Part shown: in pieces, positions 6,782 through 15,506 of the stretch | Numbering within the stretch: the first letter of the stretch is position 1 | How the letters are laid out: each line of letters begins with the position of its first letter | Assembly (NCBI GenBank): GCA_942493055.1 | Contig: OW818680.1 | Span: forward strand, 1,674,001-1,738,000 | DNA length: 64,000 nucleotides | Direction: 5' to 3' | From: CAIZQW01 sp942493055 | Lineage (GTDB): Bacteria > Verrucomicrobiota > Kiritimatiellia > RFP12 > UBA1067 | Position numbers and translations under genes: made by a program | The notes under the pieces: generated by a model | The model's input: the letters and a program-made list of their open reading frames with translations, nothing else | Told to the model about the DNA's origin: nothing | The model's database searches: none

Positions 6782-7978
6782 ATGAATAAAAGAAGATTTA
6801 CATTGGCCTTTGTCGGAATATCAGCCCTCGCAACGTTTCTCTCCTTCCTAGCCTGGCTTAACAACTGTGTTGTGCTCTGGAAATGGGCGGTCAAATTCAT
6901 CACCATGACCGAGTCAAAGACCTCGGAGTCCACACAGATCGCAGGCGGTTGCTTTAAATGGCTGGATTGGAGCGCTGTCGACCTCTCTGCTGTCACCACC
7001 TTCATCCCGTTTTTCGGCTTCGCCTTTATCACCCTCGGATTCTGGCGCATCTATAAAAATACGGCTCAGATCGATGACGACTTCCCCTTCTTCCGTGCGT
7101 ATGACCGCATCAATGTCTCGCTCGGACTCATCGGCACGCTCTTCGGCATCATCATCATCGGCTTCTATGACATGGACAAGGTGACCATGGGCGACCTGAT
7201 GATGTGCCTGCACACGGCCCTCTTCTCGACGCTGATTGCCGTCGCCTGGATATTCATCATCGTCCTCCTCTTCACCAAGCCCTTCATGCGCTGGTGGCAC
7301 AGCAGAATCAACGGCATCTTACCCGGAGACTCCTTTGATGACCGCTTCCTGGAGCGACTGGAGCAGTCAGCCGCTTCGATCCGTCATGAACTCTCACAAA
7401 GCTCTGAAGCGCTCAACCACTTTTCCAGTGATCTCCAAAAGGCCTCCGGATCAGTTACGGAGATCTCACAGGCGCTCAACGATACGACCTCTCAATTTCA
7501 AAAGGGAATCATCGACCCCCTGCTCAACTTGCAACGCAATCAGACCGACCAGACAACCGCGCTCAACCAGTTGTCGCAAACCTTGTCGCAGATCCAATCC
7601 TCGCAACACGCATTTGTTGAGCTGCTCAAGGAGTTCAAGTCTAATAACGCGAGCCTGCAATCCCACCTCGACACCATCCGCGCCGACCACGTCAAGCTTG
7701 AGACCGTCTATCAGCAGTCCCGTAAAGAGGTCGACGAGACGCGCAAAGAGGCTGATGAGATCCGCACCCAACTGCAAGAGATCCAGCGTCTCTTCCGGGA
7801 AAAGCAGGAGCACTTTGATACGCAACTCGCGGAGTGGAGCGTGCGGCGTCAGCACTTGGAAAAGACAGCGCAGAGCCTGCTCGAGGAACAAGCCGAGTTG
7901 AAAGCCGCCCTCGAAGGGGAGCGCATACGCGCCAACGAGAGCGAAAAGACACTCGCGAAGATCAAGTCCATCTTTTAA
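6782..7978 (+). CDS. MotA/TolQ/ExbB-type channel subunit with long coiled-coil tail
   Basis: 398 aa from the ATG at 6782 (AAAAGGGG upstream). Helices at about 6-26, 68-88, 112-128 and 143-165. The third carries GLIGTLFG (G118, T119) and the fourth LHTALFSTLIAV, matching the two pore-lining helices of the MotA/TolQ/ExbB proton-channel family. Residues 185-398 are a continuous cytoplasmic coiled coil rich in Q, E and S, unlike TolQ or ExbB (about 230-245 aa) but similar in build to ZorA of Zorya defence systems. The next gene starts 9 nt downstream and encodes the expected one-TM partner. Inference: stator/channel of an ion-driven membrane machine. Confidence 0.75.
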   Translation: MNKRRFTLAFVGISALATFLSFLAWLNNCVVLWKWAVKFITMTESKTSESTQIAGGCFKWLDWSAVDLSAVTTFIPFFGFAFITLGFWRIYKNTAQIDDDFPFFRAYDRINVSLGLIGTLFGIIIIGFYDMDKVTMGDLMMCLHTALFSTLIAVAWIFIIVLLFTKPFMRWWHSRINGILPGDSFDDRFLERLEQSAASIRHELSQSSEALNHFSSDLQKASGSVTEISQALNDTTSQFQKGIIDPLLNLQRNQTDQTTALNQLSQTLSQIQSSQHAFVELLKEFKSNNASLQSHLDTIRADHVKLETVYQQSRKEVDETRKEADEIRTQLQEIQRLFREKQEHFDTQLAEWSVRRQHLEKTAQSLLEEQAELKAALEGERIRANESEKTLAKIKSIF

Positions 7979-7987
7979 AGGAGCGGT

Positions 7988-8749
7988 ATGGATGCAAAAG
8001 TCAGAGCGCGCCTTTTAAAATGGGTCGGAGGCCCCTCGCAGGATGAGATCGACGTGGATGAAATCCTCGGTCTCATGCTCCAGATCTCCCTGGCCATCAT
8101 GATGATCTTCATGATCGCCTTCTTCATGTTCCGTTTCAAGTCCAACAAGGAGCAGCAGGAGAATCTCATCGAGATTCAGCGTCAGAAAATCACCGTCGCC
8201 CTTGAAAAGAATGAACAGTTCTTCCGCACCCGCTACGGCCTGAACAGCATTACGCGCATGGATGATAAGGGCAACACGCTTTATCAGATGGAAGGGCTCA
8301 TCGTGGACGGCGGCATCACCGACAATGCGAATCTGCGTAGCGCCTTTGTCGATGGCGGCAAACGTGCGCACCAGGATTATTCGGATGTCATGACCCTCCG
8401 CCAGACCTGGTGGACCAAGGTGCTCACGGACGCAGAACTGGCCCCTGCTGACTTGACCAAAGAAAACTGGCAGTGGCTCGCCGCCACCGTGGACAACAAG
8501 ATCAAGGACGTCAAAGCGAACTGCACGGAAGTCCAACTGCTCGCCGCCGTGGCTGTGCAGACGCACTTCATGCAGTTCCCTGAAAAAGTGTCCGACGGCG
8601 ATGTCAAACGCCTCCTGACCCGTTTCATGCGCGCGTCCGACGACGAGCAGCGCCTCATCATCCCGGAACTCACCTCCGCGCTCCGTAAGCAAAGCTTCCA
8701 TTACCTCGAAAACCAGGCGGGCATCCCCATGCTGGAGAACCTCAAATGA
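7988..8749 (+). CDS. ExbD/MotB-like one-TM partner subunit
   Basis: 253 aa, AAAGGAGCG upstream. Short cytoplasmic N-terminus, then a single TM helix at about 26-48 preceded by IDVDEIL; D24 sits where ExbD/TolR/MotB keep their proton-carrying Asp. Residues 50-75 are charged and helical. The rest (to 253) is a presumably periplasmic alpha-rich domain without the OmpA-type peptidoglycan motif of MotB or ZorB. It overlaps the next gene by 4 nt (ATGA), so translation is probably coupled. I found no named family for the C-terminal domain. Confidence 0.65.
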   Translation: MDAKVRARLLKWVGGPSQDEIDVDEILGLMLQISLAIMMIFMIAFFMFRFKSNKEQQENLIEIQRQKITVALEKNEQFFRTRYGLNSITRMDDKGNTLYQMEGLIVDGGITDNANLRSAFVDGGKRAHQDYSDVMTLRQTWWTKVLTDAELAPADLTKENWQWLAATVDNKIKDVKANCTEVQLLAAVAVQTHFMQFPEKVSDGDVKRLLTRFMRASDDEQRLIIPELTSALRKQSFHYLENQAGIPMLENLK

Positions 8750-11124
8750 ATATATTCGATACGGATATTCGAAATTTATTAGACCAAGCTATTGTGTTTT
8801 TACGCAAAAACCGCAATGTTAACACGGATGTCACGCCCGCCTCACCCGCGAATACGCGGACGGCGGAGCGAACATCCGTGTTGAATAAAATTAAAAATAC
8901 TTATCTCTATGTAAAAGCAAACGCCACACCATCTTTTTTTCAAGTATTATTCCGCGCAAATGTTCGCTCCGCCGTCCATGTATCCATGGGTGAGGCGGGC
9001 GTGACATTTGCGCAAAATTTGCGGCTTTTGCGAAAAAGTATTCCAATTATTATTGGGCAACGCTGTTATGCCACAATTCTGTTAGTCCTATTATCGCCCA
9101 TGCTGCTTGCGAGTGATGGCGAGATGCAACTGAAAAAGTCGACGGCCCTCCTGTCAGCCAATCTGATTCTGACGCAATTTGAAGCGGATTTCTCTGAAAC
9201 CCCGCCAAATGCCGATTTCATGTATCAGCAGATGACCAGCATTCCCGATGACTACGTAAAGCCCGACGAAGCCCGGGCCAAGCTGCAAGAGGCGTACCAG
9301 GACCGCGTCCGCGCGGACTACCGCCAGAAGGTCAATGTGCTGCTCGCCCGCATTGCCGAGAAGAACGGACTGGAAGATGCCTTTGAGGAGCCCTTCCGCA
9401 AGAAATCAGGCACCATTCCTGACGAGACCCTCAAAGCTGTACGGGAAAAGCATTTTGCAACCTCCTTTGAGGCGCAACGCAAAAAGGCCTGTGATGAGCA
9501 GATCGCACAGGTGACCCGCGATATGTTTCCCACAGAGGAAGAGGTGGATGCCGATTCCGAGGAGACGCTCATTCAAAAACTGACCAAGCGGCTGGCCGAT
9601 GCACAAAAGTTCCAGGTCTTTGAGGAAAACCGCATCTATCTGCGCGACCTGGTCGTCACGCCGGCTGTGAAAGACGCCTACCGCCAGCGCAACATGCAAA
9701 ACCAGTTTCTGGAGAATGTGCGCTCAGCCGAATCCGTCACACCGGACGAGTTCGCAGCCTTTCTTGAAAAAGCGCTTTTAGAAGCGATACCCGAGTTTAA
9801 GTCAGACAAATTCCCCGAGGTCTATACGATCTTCCCCTCGGTCAAGAATAGCATCCCTGCCCTCTCCGAGAAGAAAGCGAAGGCGCGCTATGTGGAGTTT
9901 CTCCAGGCCACCTCGGCCACGCTGTCGGAAGAGGAGACTAAAAAGCTCATCCTGTCTGATCTGAAAGGCCACCACGAACGCGATGGTTCGCGCGCGAAAA
10001 TCCGGGAGACCTTCATGAAGCAGAGCATGGACCAAGCTCCTAAGCGTTATGTTGAACATTTTGCAGAGAGCAGACGTAACGATGTTGAGTTTTATCTCAA
10101 GAAGTATCCAGTCCCGGAAAACGAATTGCGCGCCTTCTTTGAGACGATCTTTGATCAGAAACAGCAAAAGGCTTGGGAAGCCGCCCGCAGCAGCATTGTC
10201 ACTGAACAGCTCGCATCGACCTATTCAGCCTTGCAAGCGCGCACATGGACGCCCAAAGACGCAGCGGTTGAAGCCTATACCGGCAACGAAGCCACGGATG
10301 AGGGCCGGGCCCTTCGCAAGGAATACCTCAAGGATACCGCCAGCAGCGCGCAGGGAGCCGAAGCGGCACTCCAGGAGACGCGCGAGCAGGCCGGAACGTT
10401 GCTAGATCAGGAACTGGGTCGCGGCTCACAAGCGCTGCGCCGGCAGAAGAGCCTTGTCCTTGCCTGCAGCAATGACATCGTGGCAGAAGCCACGTCGCGA
10501 ATGGCCAAGACCAAGCCCGAAAAGCTGGCGGTTGAACTGTTTGACCTCTTCCGTCCGCGCATCCAAGCCCAATGGCCCGAAGCCCGTGAGAAGGAAATCT
10601 ACGCGCCCCTCAATCCAAAGCCCGGGAATGCCGCGAGCGCCTACCTCAACATCTTCCCCTCTACAGAGGCTTTGTTGCGTCAACTGATCCGCGACATCAT
10701 CCAGAAGCTCGCAGAGCCGAAACCCATCCCCCCGAAAGAACCGCCACCGGAAACGCCGCCACCGGAAGAAAAACTGGAACCCATCAAACTCGCCTGCGGC
10801 TTTTCCATCGACATGAAGGATAATCAGATCATTGTGCAAAGCGATGGCGATATCGTTGTTGACCAAGCCACACTTCCTATCGCTTATGATGATTACCGGA
10901 AGCAGGAGTCCAAGACTTTGACGCGCATTGCTGACCAGTTCGCCGAACAACTGGAGAAAAAAGCGCAAGGCCGAGATGTCGAACTCACGCTTAATATCCA
11001 GGTCAAGAATGGCATGATTTACTACCAGCTTGTCTCACGCCTGCGCGACCGTCTCGACTATCGGCTGAAGAAGCTGAACAATAGCGAGAAGATGAGCATC
11101 AAGCTCAGCGATAAGATGGAGTAA
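8746..11124 (+). CDS. Large exported protein, third member of the channel operon
   Basis: 792 aa. The ATG overlaps the preceding stop. Residues 1-17 are followed by about 80 residues encoded by a palindromic element (8797-9038), then a hydrophobic stretch (about 101-124, ending LLASDG) that looks like a signal peptide or anchor. The mature part is mostly charged alpha-helix (about 130-655), a proline-rich linker (KPIPPKEPPPETPPP at about 660-675) and a C-terminal alpha/beta domain of about 110 residues. I do not recognise the family. If the element is a late insertion, the ancestral N-terminus was shorter. Inference: periplasmic effector or cell-wall-facing part of the machine. Confidence 0.65.
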   Translation: MNIFDTDIRNLLDQAIVFLRKNRNVNTDVTPASPANTRTAERTSVLNKIKNTYLYVKANATPSFFQVLFRANVRSAVHVSMGEAGVTFAQNLRLLRKSIPIIIGQRCYATILLVLLSPMLLASDGEMQLKKSTALLSANLILTQFEADFSETPPNADFMYQQMTSIPDDYVKPDEARAKLQEAYQDRVRADYRQKVNVLLARIAEKNGLEDAFEEPFRKKSGTIPDETLKAVREKHFATSFEAQRKKACDEQIAQVTRDMFPTEEEVDADSEETLIQKLTKRLADAQKFQVFEENRIYLRDLVVTPAVKDAYRQRNMQNQFLENVRSAESVTPDEFAAFLEKALLEAIPEFKSDKFPEVYTIFPSVKNSIPALSEKKAKARYVEFLQATSATLSEEETKKLILSDLKGHHERDGSRAKIRETFMKQSMDQAPKRYVEHFAESRRNDVEFYLKKYPVPENELRAFFETIFDQKQQKAWEAARSSIVTEQLASTYSALQARTWTPKDAAVEAYTGNEATDEGRALRKEYLKDTASSAQGAEAALQETREQAGTLLDQELGRGSQALRRQKSLVLACSNDIVAEATSRMAKTKPEKLAVELFDLFRPRIQAQWPEAREKEIYAPLNPKPGNAASAYLNIFPSTEALLRQLIRDIIQKLAEPKPIPPKEPPPETPPPEEKLEPIKLACGFSIDMKDNQIIVQSDGDIVVDQATLPIAYDDYRKQESKTLTRIADQFAEQLEKKAQGRDVELTLNIQVKNGMIYYQLVSRLRDRLDYRLKKLNNSEKMSIKLSDKME
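8797..9038. repeat. Palindromic element, copy 1, inside a coding region
   Basis: Two hairpins in inverted orientation. Hairpin 1 (8821-8882) has stem AACACGGATGT/ACATCCGTGTT; hairpin 2 (8954-9013) has stem GCGCAAATGT/ACATTTGCGC. Each encloses a core with CCGCC...GGCGG arms and an inner stem (CCGCG/CGCGG or CCATG/CATGG). Outer arms are acgcaaaaaccgc and gcggcttttgcg. The element reads open through the third channel-operon gene, encoding an N-terminal TPASP..T.TAERT stretch. Confidence 0.85.
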
Positions 11125-11128
11125 ATCC

Positions 11129-11392
11129 TCTTTCGCAAAAGCCGCAAAAAGATTGCGCGGCTATCTCATCCGCCTCACCCGTGAATACACGGACGGCGGA
11201 ATGGATAGCCGCGCGGAGTTAAATTAAAGAATGATGCATTTACTAGTCGAACAACCACTGTTATTTTCAGGGTTAATTTCGCCAGTATTAGATCCCAAAT
11301 ATATTCCGCGCAAATGGTCGCTCCGCCGTCCATGTATCCATGGGTGAGGCGGGCTGACCATTTGCGCTCTCTTAGCGGTTTTTGCGCTAAAA
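11129..11392. repeat. Palindromic element, copy 2, intergenic
   Basis: Same plan as copy 1. Hairpin 1 (11155-11214) has stem GCGCGGCTATC/GATAGCCGCGC and inner stem CCGTG/CACGG; hairpin 2 (11308-11367) has stem GCGCAAATGGTC/GACCATTTGCGC and inner stem CCATG/CATGG. Outer arms cgcaaaagccgc and gcggtttttgcg. It fills the gap between the exported protein gene and the convergent isomerase gene; nothing else is seen there. Confidence 0.85.
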
Positions 11393-11402
11393 TCTCATTA
11401 TT

Positions 11403-12212
11403 CTACTTGGTGAAATAGGCATTATACCACTTGACGCATTCGGCGACTTCGTCGACCAGCTTATCGGACATGTGCTCATATTCGCAGGTCAGGACGCCAT
11501 TGAACTTCTGACGCTTCAGCTCTTCCAGAACCTTGCCGAGTTCTGCACAGCCTTTGCCATAAGGAACCGGACGGCCCTTGGCATCCAAGCTCTCCACATC
11601 CACCAGATGCAACGTGGTGATACGGCCTTCCAGCTTCTTGATACCGTCCAGTGCCGGCTTGCCTGCATTGATCCAGTGACCGATATCCGCGCCTGCGCCG
11701 ATCTCAGGATACTTTGCAAGGGCTTCAGCCATGGCTTCCGGGAAGCCTGCGGCTTGCTTATGATTGTGCAGCGCGACCTTGATGCCCGTCTCCTTCACCA
11801 TCTTGCTCAGGAGTGTCATGTCCTTGTCGCTCTTGCCTGCTTCCACTTGGAGGGTTTCAATACCCATCTCCTTCGCGAAATCAAAGAGCTTCTTCCATTC
11901 AGCCTCATCCTTTGCGCCGCAGACGCCATAATTGACGAGCTTGATATTCTGCTCCTTCAGGAAGGCTTTGACTTTATTGCGCGTGTCCTGGTCCATTGAG
12001 AACTGCGTGGTCCCCTGCATGTCGCCGCCCAGTTTCTGTCCTGGATAGGCTTCGACATATTCAAAGCCGATCTTCTTGGCTGTCTTCACAGCATCCACGA
12101 ACGACATATTCCTGAACGAATAAAGCTGGAGCGCCAATCTCGGCTTCCATGTTTCACTCATACCCGACAGTGCCATTCCGGCAACAACCAAACCCATCAT
12201 CAACTGCTTCAT
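11403..12212 (-). CDS. Exported sugar phosphate isomerase/epimerase-like TIM barrel
   Basis: 269 aa with an N-terminal signal peptide (about 1-19). The mature part matches the xylose isomerase-like TIM-barrel family (AP endonuclease 2 superfamily): LALQLYSFR start, VALHNHK, GADIGHWINAG, LHLVDV and LTCEYEH near the end supply the usual His/Asp/Glu metal ligands. Such exported members are abundant in PVC and Bacteroidetes genomes and act on sugars or keto-sugars; the substrate cannot be told here. GAGGGG lies upstream. It is followed downstream by palindromic element copy 2. Confidence 0.85.
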   Translation of the reverse strand: MKQLMMGLVVAGMALSGMSETWKPRLALQLYSFRNMSFVDAVKTAKKIGFEYVEAYPGQKLGGDMQGTTQFSMDQDTRNKVKAFLKEQNIKLVNYGVCGAKDEAEWKKLFDFAKEMGIETLQVEAGKSDKDMTLLSKMVKETGIKVALHNHKQAAGFPEAMAEALAKYPEIGAGADIGHWINAGKPALDGIKKLEGRITTLHLVDVESLDAKGRPVPYGKGCAELGKVLEELKRQKFNGVLTCEYEHMSDKLVDEVAECVKWYNAYFTK

Positions 12213-12340
12213 ACGAATATCCCCTCTTTGAGTTTATCTCTAACAATGCAAAGTGCGGCATCCCTGTACCACCCCTCTCACCATTCAATGTTGCCTAGTA
12301 TAATTTAATCCCCCTCCGCTTTCGAGGTTTTTCTTCTGTC

Positions 12341-13438
12341 TCACCGAAGCTTGAAGGCGTTCAGAGCTGGCAGCGCATTGCCATCCGCATCGAAGAGCGC
12401 GACATCGCCATTCTTCCAGACGTCCACGCCTTTTGTGCGGATCGATTCCGGATACCACCAGATCACGCCCCGTCCGAGATGGTTCGTCGTGCCACGGACA
12501 GTCCCGACCAGGTCGCTCAGAAACTGCTGTTGCCCCTCGGGTGTCATGGGCCAGTCCATGTGCTGCGTTTCCCCATGTTTACGCCACGGATAGGCTGTCT
12601 CGACCACAACAATCGGCTTGCTGTAACGCCGCGCGGTTTGCGTGAGGTTCTCGCGCAAGCTCGCCAGGCTGCCATGCCACCACGGATAATAACTCAGACC
12701 GATCATATCGAAGATGACCGCCCGTTCGACAATATGATCAAAGAACCACTGGGTCCGCTTCACATCGCCGCCGCAATCGATATGCAGCATGATCTGCACG
12801 CGCTCTTGAGCGGTCAAGGGCTTCTTCACCCCACGGATGCCAGCCCTGAGCAATGCAGCGAGTCTATCCCAGCCGCCTTCAGGTGCATTGACCTTGCCTT
12901 GCGGCCAGAGGATCCCGGGGGTGATCTCGTTACCGACTTGCACAATCTCGGGCAGGCAGCCTGCCATCTTAAACGCCTGGATGACGCCCGCCGTGTAGGC
13001 CTCGACCTGTTTTTCAAGCGCGAAGAAAGGCAGCTTCTCCCAGGCTTTTGGCGTGTTCTGGTGCGCCGGGTCCGCCCAGGTATCCGAGTAGTGGAGATCG
13101 AGGAGCAGCTTGCCCCCTGCTGCCTTGATGCGCTTGCTCAGCGCGATGGCATATGGCAGATCCTGCACCACCACTTCTTTCATGAGGGGGTTCACAAACA
13201 GGCGCACGCGGAAACAGGTGCACCCCGCCTCCCGCATGATCCGGATCACATCGCCCGTCTTCCCTCCCACACCATAACTCGCGCCCAGCGACTCCAGTTT
13301 CGGCAGTGCAGAAATATCCCCGCCAGTCAGAAACAGCGGTTCAACAGCCGCCGCACCAACGGCTCCGGCAGCAAGCCCAAGTCTCGGAAGTATAAAGCTC
13401 CATCCAATCAACAAAGCAAGAATCACTCTTTTAGTCAT
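12341..13438 (-). CDS. GH53 endo-beta-1,4-galactanase (arabinogalactanase)
   Basis: 365 aa with a signal peptide (cleavage near residue 23). GH53 features: GGDISALPKLESLG start, FRVRLFVNP, LLLDLHYSDTWADP, acid/base E171 in QVGNEITPG, nucleophile E280 in VVVETAYPW. The enzyme cuts beta-1,4-galactan side chains of pectin. AAAGGAGA precedes the ATG. The sulfatase gene ends 25 nt upstream, so they probably share a transcript; the nearby GH2 beta-galactosidase could finish degradation of released oligosaccharides. Confidence 0.92.
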   Translation of the reverse strand: MTKRVILALLIGWSFILPRLGLAAGAVGAAAVEPLFLTGGDISALPKLESLGASYGVGGKTGDVIRIMREAGCTCFRVRLFVNPLMKEVVVQDLPYAIALSKRIKAAGGKLLLDLHYSDTWADPAHQNTPKAWEKLPFFALEKQVEAYTAGVIQAFKMAGCLPEIVQVGNEITPGILWPQGKVNAPEGGWDRLAALLRAGIRGVKKPLTAQERVQIMLHIDCGGDVKRTQWFFDHIVERAVIFDMIGLSYYPWWHGSLASLRENLTQTARRYSKPIVVVETAYPWRKHGETQHMDWPMTPEGQQQFLSDLVGTVRGTTNHLGRGVIWWYPESIRTKGVDVWKNGDVALFDADGNALPALNAFKLR

Positions 13439-13463
13439 GGTGTCTCCTTTTCATACACTTGAA

Positions 13464-14873
13464 TTACGGGCTCTTCCTGAAGGGGGGCAACGTCTTTAAA
13501 CGTTCGGATAGCTGCTTGACGATCGCGGGATTTCCTGCGGCGACATCATGATTCTCCTCCGGGTCGTTTTCGTGATCGTACAGTTCCTGCGTGCCGTCGT
13601 TCCATTTCGTCAAGCGCCAGCGGTCGGTGCGGACGCTTTGTCCGTGGTGCTTGGTTCCGCGCGTGACGAGTGTAAAGGCGGCATCCTTGATCGTGGTGGC
13701 TGGGTCATTGAGGAGCGGGCGCAGACTTTTCCCCGCGAGCTTGTCAGGGGCCTTCAGTGCGCAATAGTCAGCGAGCGTGGGATAGAGGTCCACAAATTCG
13801 ACAAGCGAACGACAGGTCTGTCCGCCTTTCGCGCCGGGTGCGGCGATGATGAGCGGTGCGCGGCAACTGCGTTCGAAAAGCGTATCCTTGTTCCACCATT
13901 GCCGCTCGCCGGTGTGGTAGCCATGATCGCCAATAAAGACAATGACGGTCTTATCCCAGAGTGCTCCTTTATCAAGCGCATCCAGCACGCGTCCAAGCTG
14001 TGCATCCATGTAGCTTGCGGCGGCGCAGTACGCGCGGAGGAACTCGAGCCGTTCCTGGTCCGTGAACTTCTTAAACACCGCCAGCCCACTTGGGGGCAAC
14101 GCAAGGGGCGGTGCTGGCGTCATGTCCGGCGGGTCGCGCCAGAGTTTCAGCGCTTCAAGGGGATAGAGATCAAAATATTTCTTGGGCGCGATAAAGGGAT
14201 CATGCGGCTTGAGAAAGCCGCAGCCGATAAACCAGGGATTGGCGCCCTGCTTCTCGATCAGCGACACCACTGCAGCTGCGGTCTGCCCGTCGGGTTGATC
14301 GTCATCGTTGCCTGCGGACATGCCCCAGTGACACCAAGTAAGCGCACCGCCCGTGAGATTACGACCTTCCAGCTTTTTGCCGTTTTTTGTCGGGGCAAAG
14401 GTCTTTGCCGCATGCCAAGAGGATGGCATATCCATCCAGGGATCCCCTGTGCCGCCAGGCTCCCGGTTAGGCTCGCCCTTGCCGCCGCCGAGGTGAAAGA
14501 TCTTGCCGAACGCCTCAGAACGCCAGCCATTGGTTTTAAAGAGCTGGGGCAACGTGATGACATCCGGCAGTTGTGAACGAAGCGTCGTCGTATTATTCAC
14601 AACCCCTGTCTGTTCCGCTCGCAAGCCAGTCAGAAACGAGCTTCGGCTGGGGTTGCAGACGGGGTACTGAACATACGCCCGCTCGAAACGAATGCCCCGC
14701 GCCGCGAGCCGGTCAAGATTCGGCAGTTTCACTTGCGCCCGCGTGAACATACCGCCCTCGTCCCGGAAATCATCCGAGATGATAAACAGAACGTTCAACT
14801 TGTCTGCAGCGCGCACAATCTGCAACGGCGACACCAACAGGGCGATAGCGGCCAGAAAGATGATTCGTTTCAT
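13464..14873 (-). CDS. Secreted Cys-type sulfatase (iduronate/choline sulfatase-like)
   Basis: 469 aa from the ATG at 14873 (GAGGTATCG upstream; signal peptide follows, cleaved near residue 22-23). The sulfatase signature PVCNPSRSSFLTG places the formylglycine-precursor Cys at residue 73; metal-binding IISDD at about 31-35 and GDHGYHTGERQWWNKDTLFE further on are typical of the iduronate-2-sulfatase-like subfamily. It probably removes sulfate esters from complex glycans in the periplasm. It needs a maturase for Cys-to-formylglycine conversion; none of the radical SAM type is in this window. Confidence 0.9.
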   Translation of the reverse strand: MKRIIFLAAIALLVSPLQIVRAADKLNVLFIISDDFRDEGGMFTRAQVKLPNLDRLAARGIRFERAYVQYPVCNPSRSSFLTGLRAEQTGVVNNTTTLRSQLPDVITLPQLFKTNGWRSEAFGKIFHLGGGKGEPNREPGGTGDPWMDMPSSWHAAKTFAPTKNGKKLEGRNLTGGALTWCHWGMSAGNDDDQPDGQTAAAVVSLIEKQGANPWFIGCGFLKPHDPFIAPKKYFDLYPLEALKLWRDPPDMTPAPPLALPPSGLAVFKKFTDQERLEFLRAYCAAASYMDAQLGRVLDALDKGALWDKTVIVFIGDHGYHTGERQWWNKDTLFERSCRAPLIIAAPGAKGGQTCRSLVEFVDLYPTLADYCALKAPDKLAGKSLRPLLNDPATTIKDAAFTLVTRGTKHHGQSVRTDRWRLTKWNDGTQELYDHENDPEENHDVAAGNPAIVKQLSERLKTLPPFRKSP

Positions 14874-14984
14874 TCGATACCTCGATTTGTATTCCTTGTC
14901 CATTTCTGAAAAATGAAGTCTAGCACAGAATCCCCACGAAGGGAAGAACGCGCATCACGAATCGGCGGGCGCGGCCGGGTGTAA

Positions 14985-15335
14985 CCCATAGGTGTTAAGC
15001 TAAGGAGAGTTGTTTGTTGCCAATACCAAAAGACTGGCAATATACAAAGTTTTGTAATTAAAGATTTTACCGCAAAAACCGCTAAGAGATTGCACGGCTA
15101 TCTCATCCGCCTCACCCGTGAATACACGGACGGCGGAATGGATAGCCGCGCAGATGAATACGAATTTCATTTTCATCAGCAAAAAACAAGTTTTTTGCTG
15201 ATGAAAATCGGGTTTATTCCGCGCAAATGTTCGCTCCGCCGTCCATGTATCCATGGGTGAGGCGGGCGTGACATTTGCGCTCTCCTTTGCGGCTTTTGCG
15301 AAAAAGTATTTCATTCTTAGCTTAACACCTATGGG
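14985..15335. mobile_element. MITE-like unit enclosing palindromic element copy 3
   Basis: Perfect 20-bp terminal inverted repeats, CCCATAGGTGTTAAGCTAAG at 14985-15004 and its complement at 15316-15335, enclose 311 bp without a transposase. Flanks gtgtaa (left) and gtttaa (right) could be an imperfect 6-bp target duplication. Together with the rest of 14874-15506 this is a stretch without a gene. Confidence 0.65.
15069..15309. repeat. Palindromic element, copy 3
   Basis: Hairpin 1 (15091-15151) has stem of the GGCTATC/GATAGCC type; hairpin 2 (15221-15280) is the same as in copy 1. Between them lies a third, perfect 18-bp stem at 15169-15208 (ATTTTCATCAGCAAAAAA, 4-nt loop). Outer arms cgcaaaaaccgc and gcggcttttgcg. 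Read on the minus strand the element is open across its length and gives the same TPASP..T.TAERT peptide as copy 1. Confidence 0.85.
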
Positions 15336-15390
15336 GTTTAACCGTGCCCTCCACTATTTCATTATTCACGCATTTTTCACAAGTGGGACA

Positions 15391-15419
15391 TTGACTCTTT
15401 TAAAAAAATATCGTACCCT
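15391..15419 (+). promoter_or_regulatory. Possible promoter of the GH2 gene
   Basis: TTGACT at 15391-15396, 17-bp A/T-rich spacer, TACCCT at 15414-15419, about 90 nt before the ATG. The -35 is good, the -10 poor. Confidence 0.35.
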
Positions 15420-15506
15420 TTTTACTTTATACAAAACACGTGGATGTTGCGCGAGAAGATTTCTGCCAGCAGACACATTTCGCGAATGGACAGAAAGGGA
15501 AAGACC

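Noticed and set aside
6782..11124. Calling the three-gene operon a Zorya defence system
   Set aside because: The coiled-coil MotA-like protein fits ZorA, but the second subunit has no OmpA-type domain and no ZorC, ZorD or ZorE is present. Only the general ion-channel relation is kept.
15000..15314. A 104-codon minus-strand reading frame
   Set aside because: It lies entirely within palindromic element copy 3 and has no ribosome binding site. It is kept only as evidence that the element stays open in frame.
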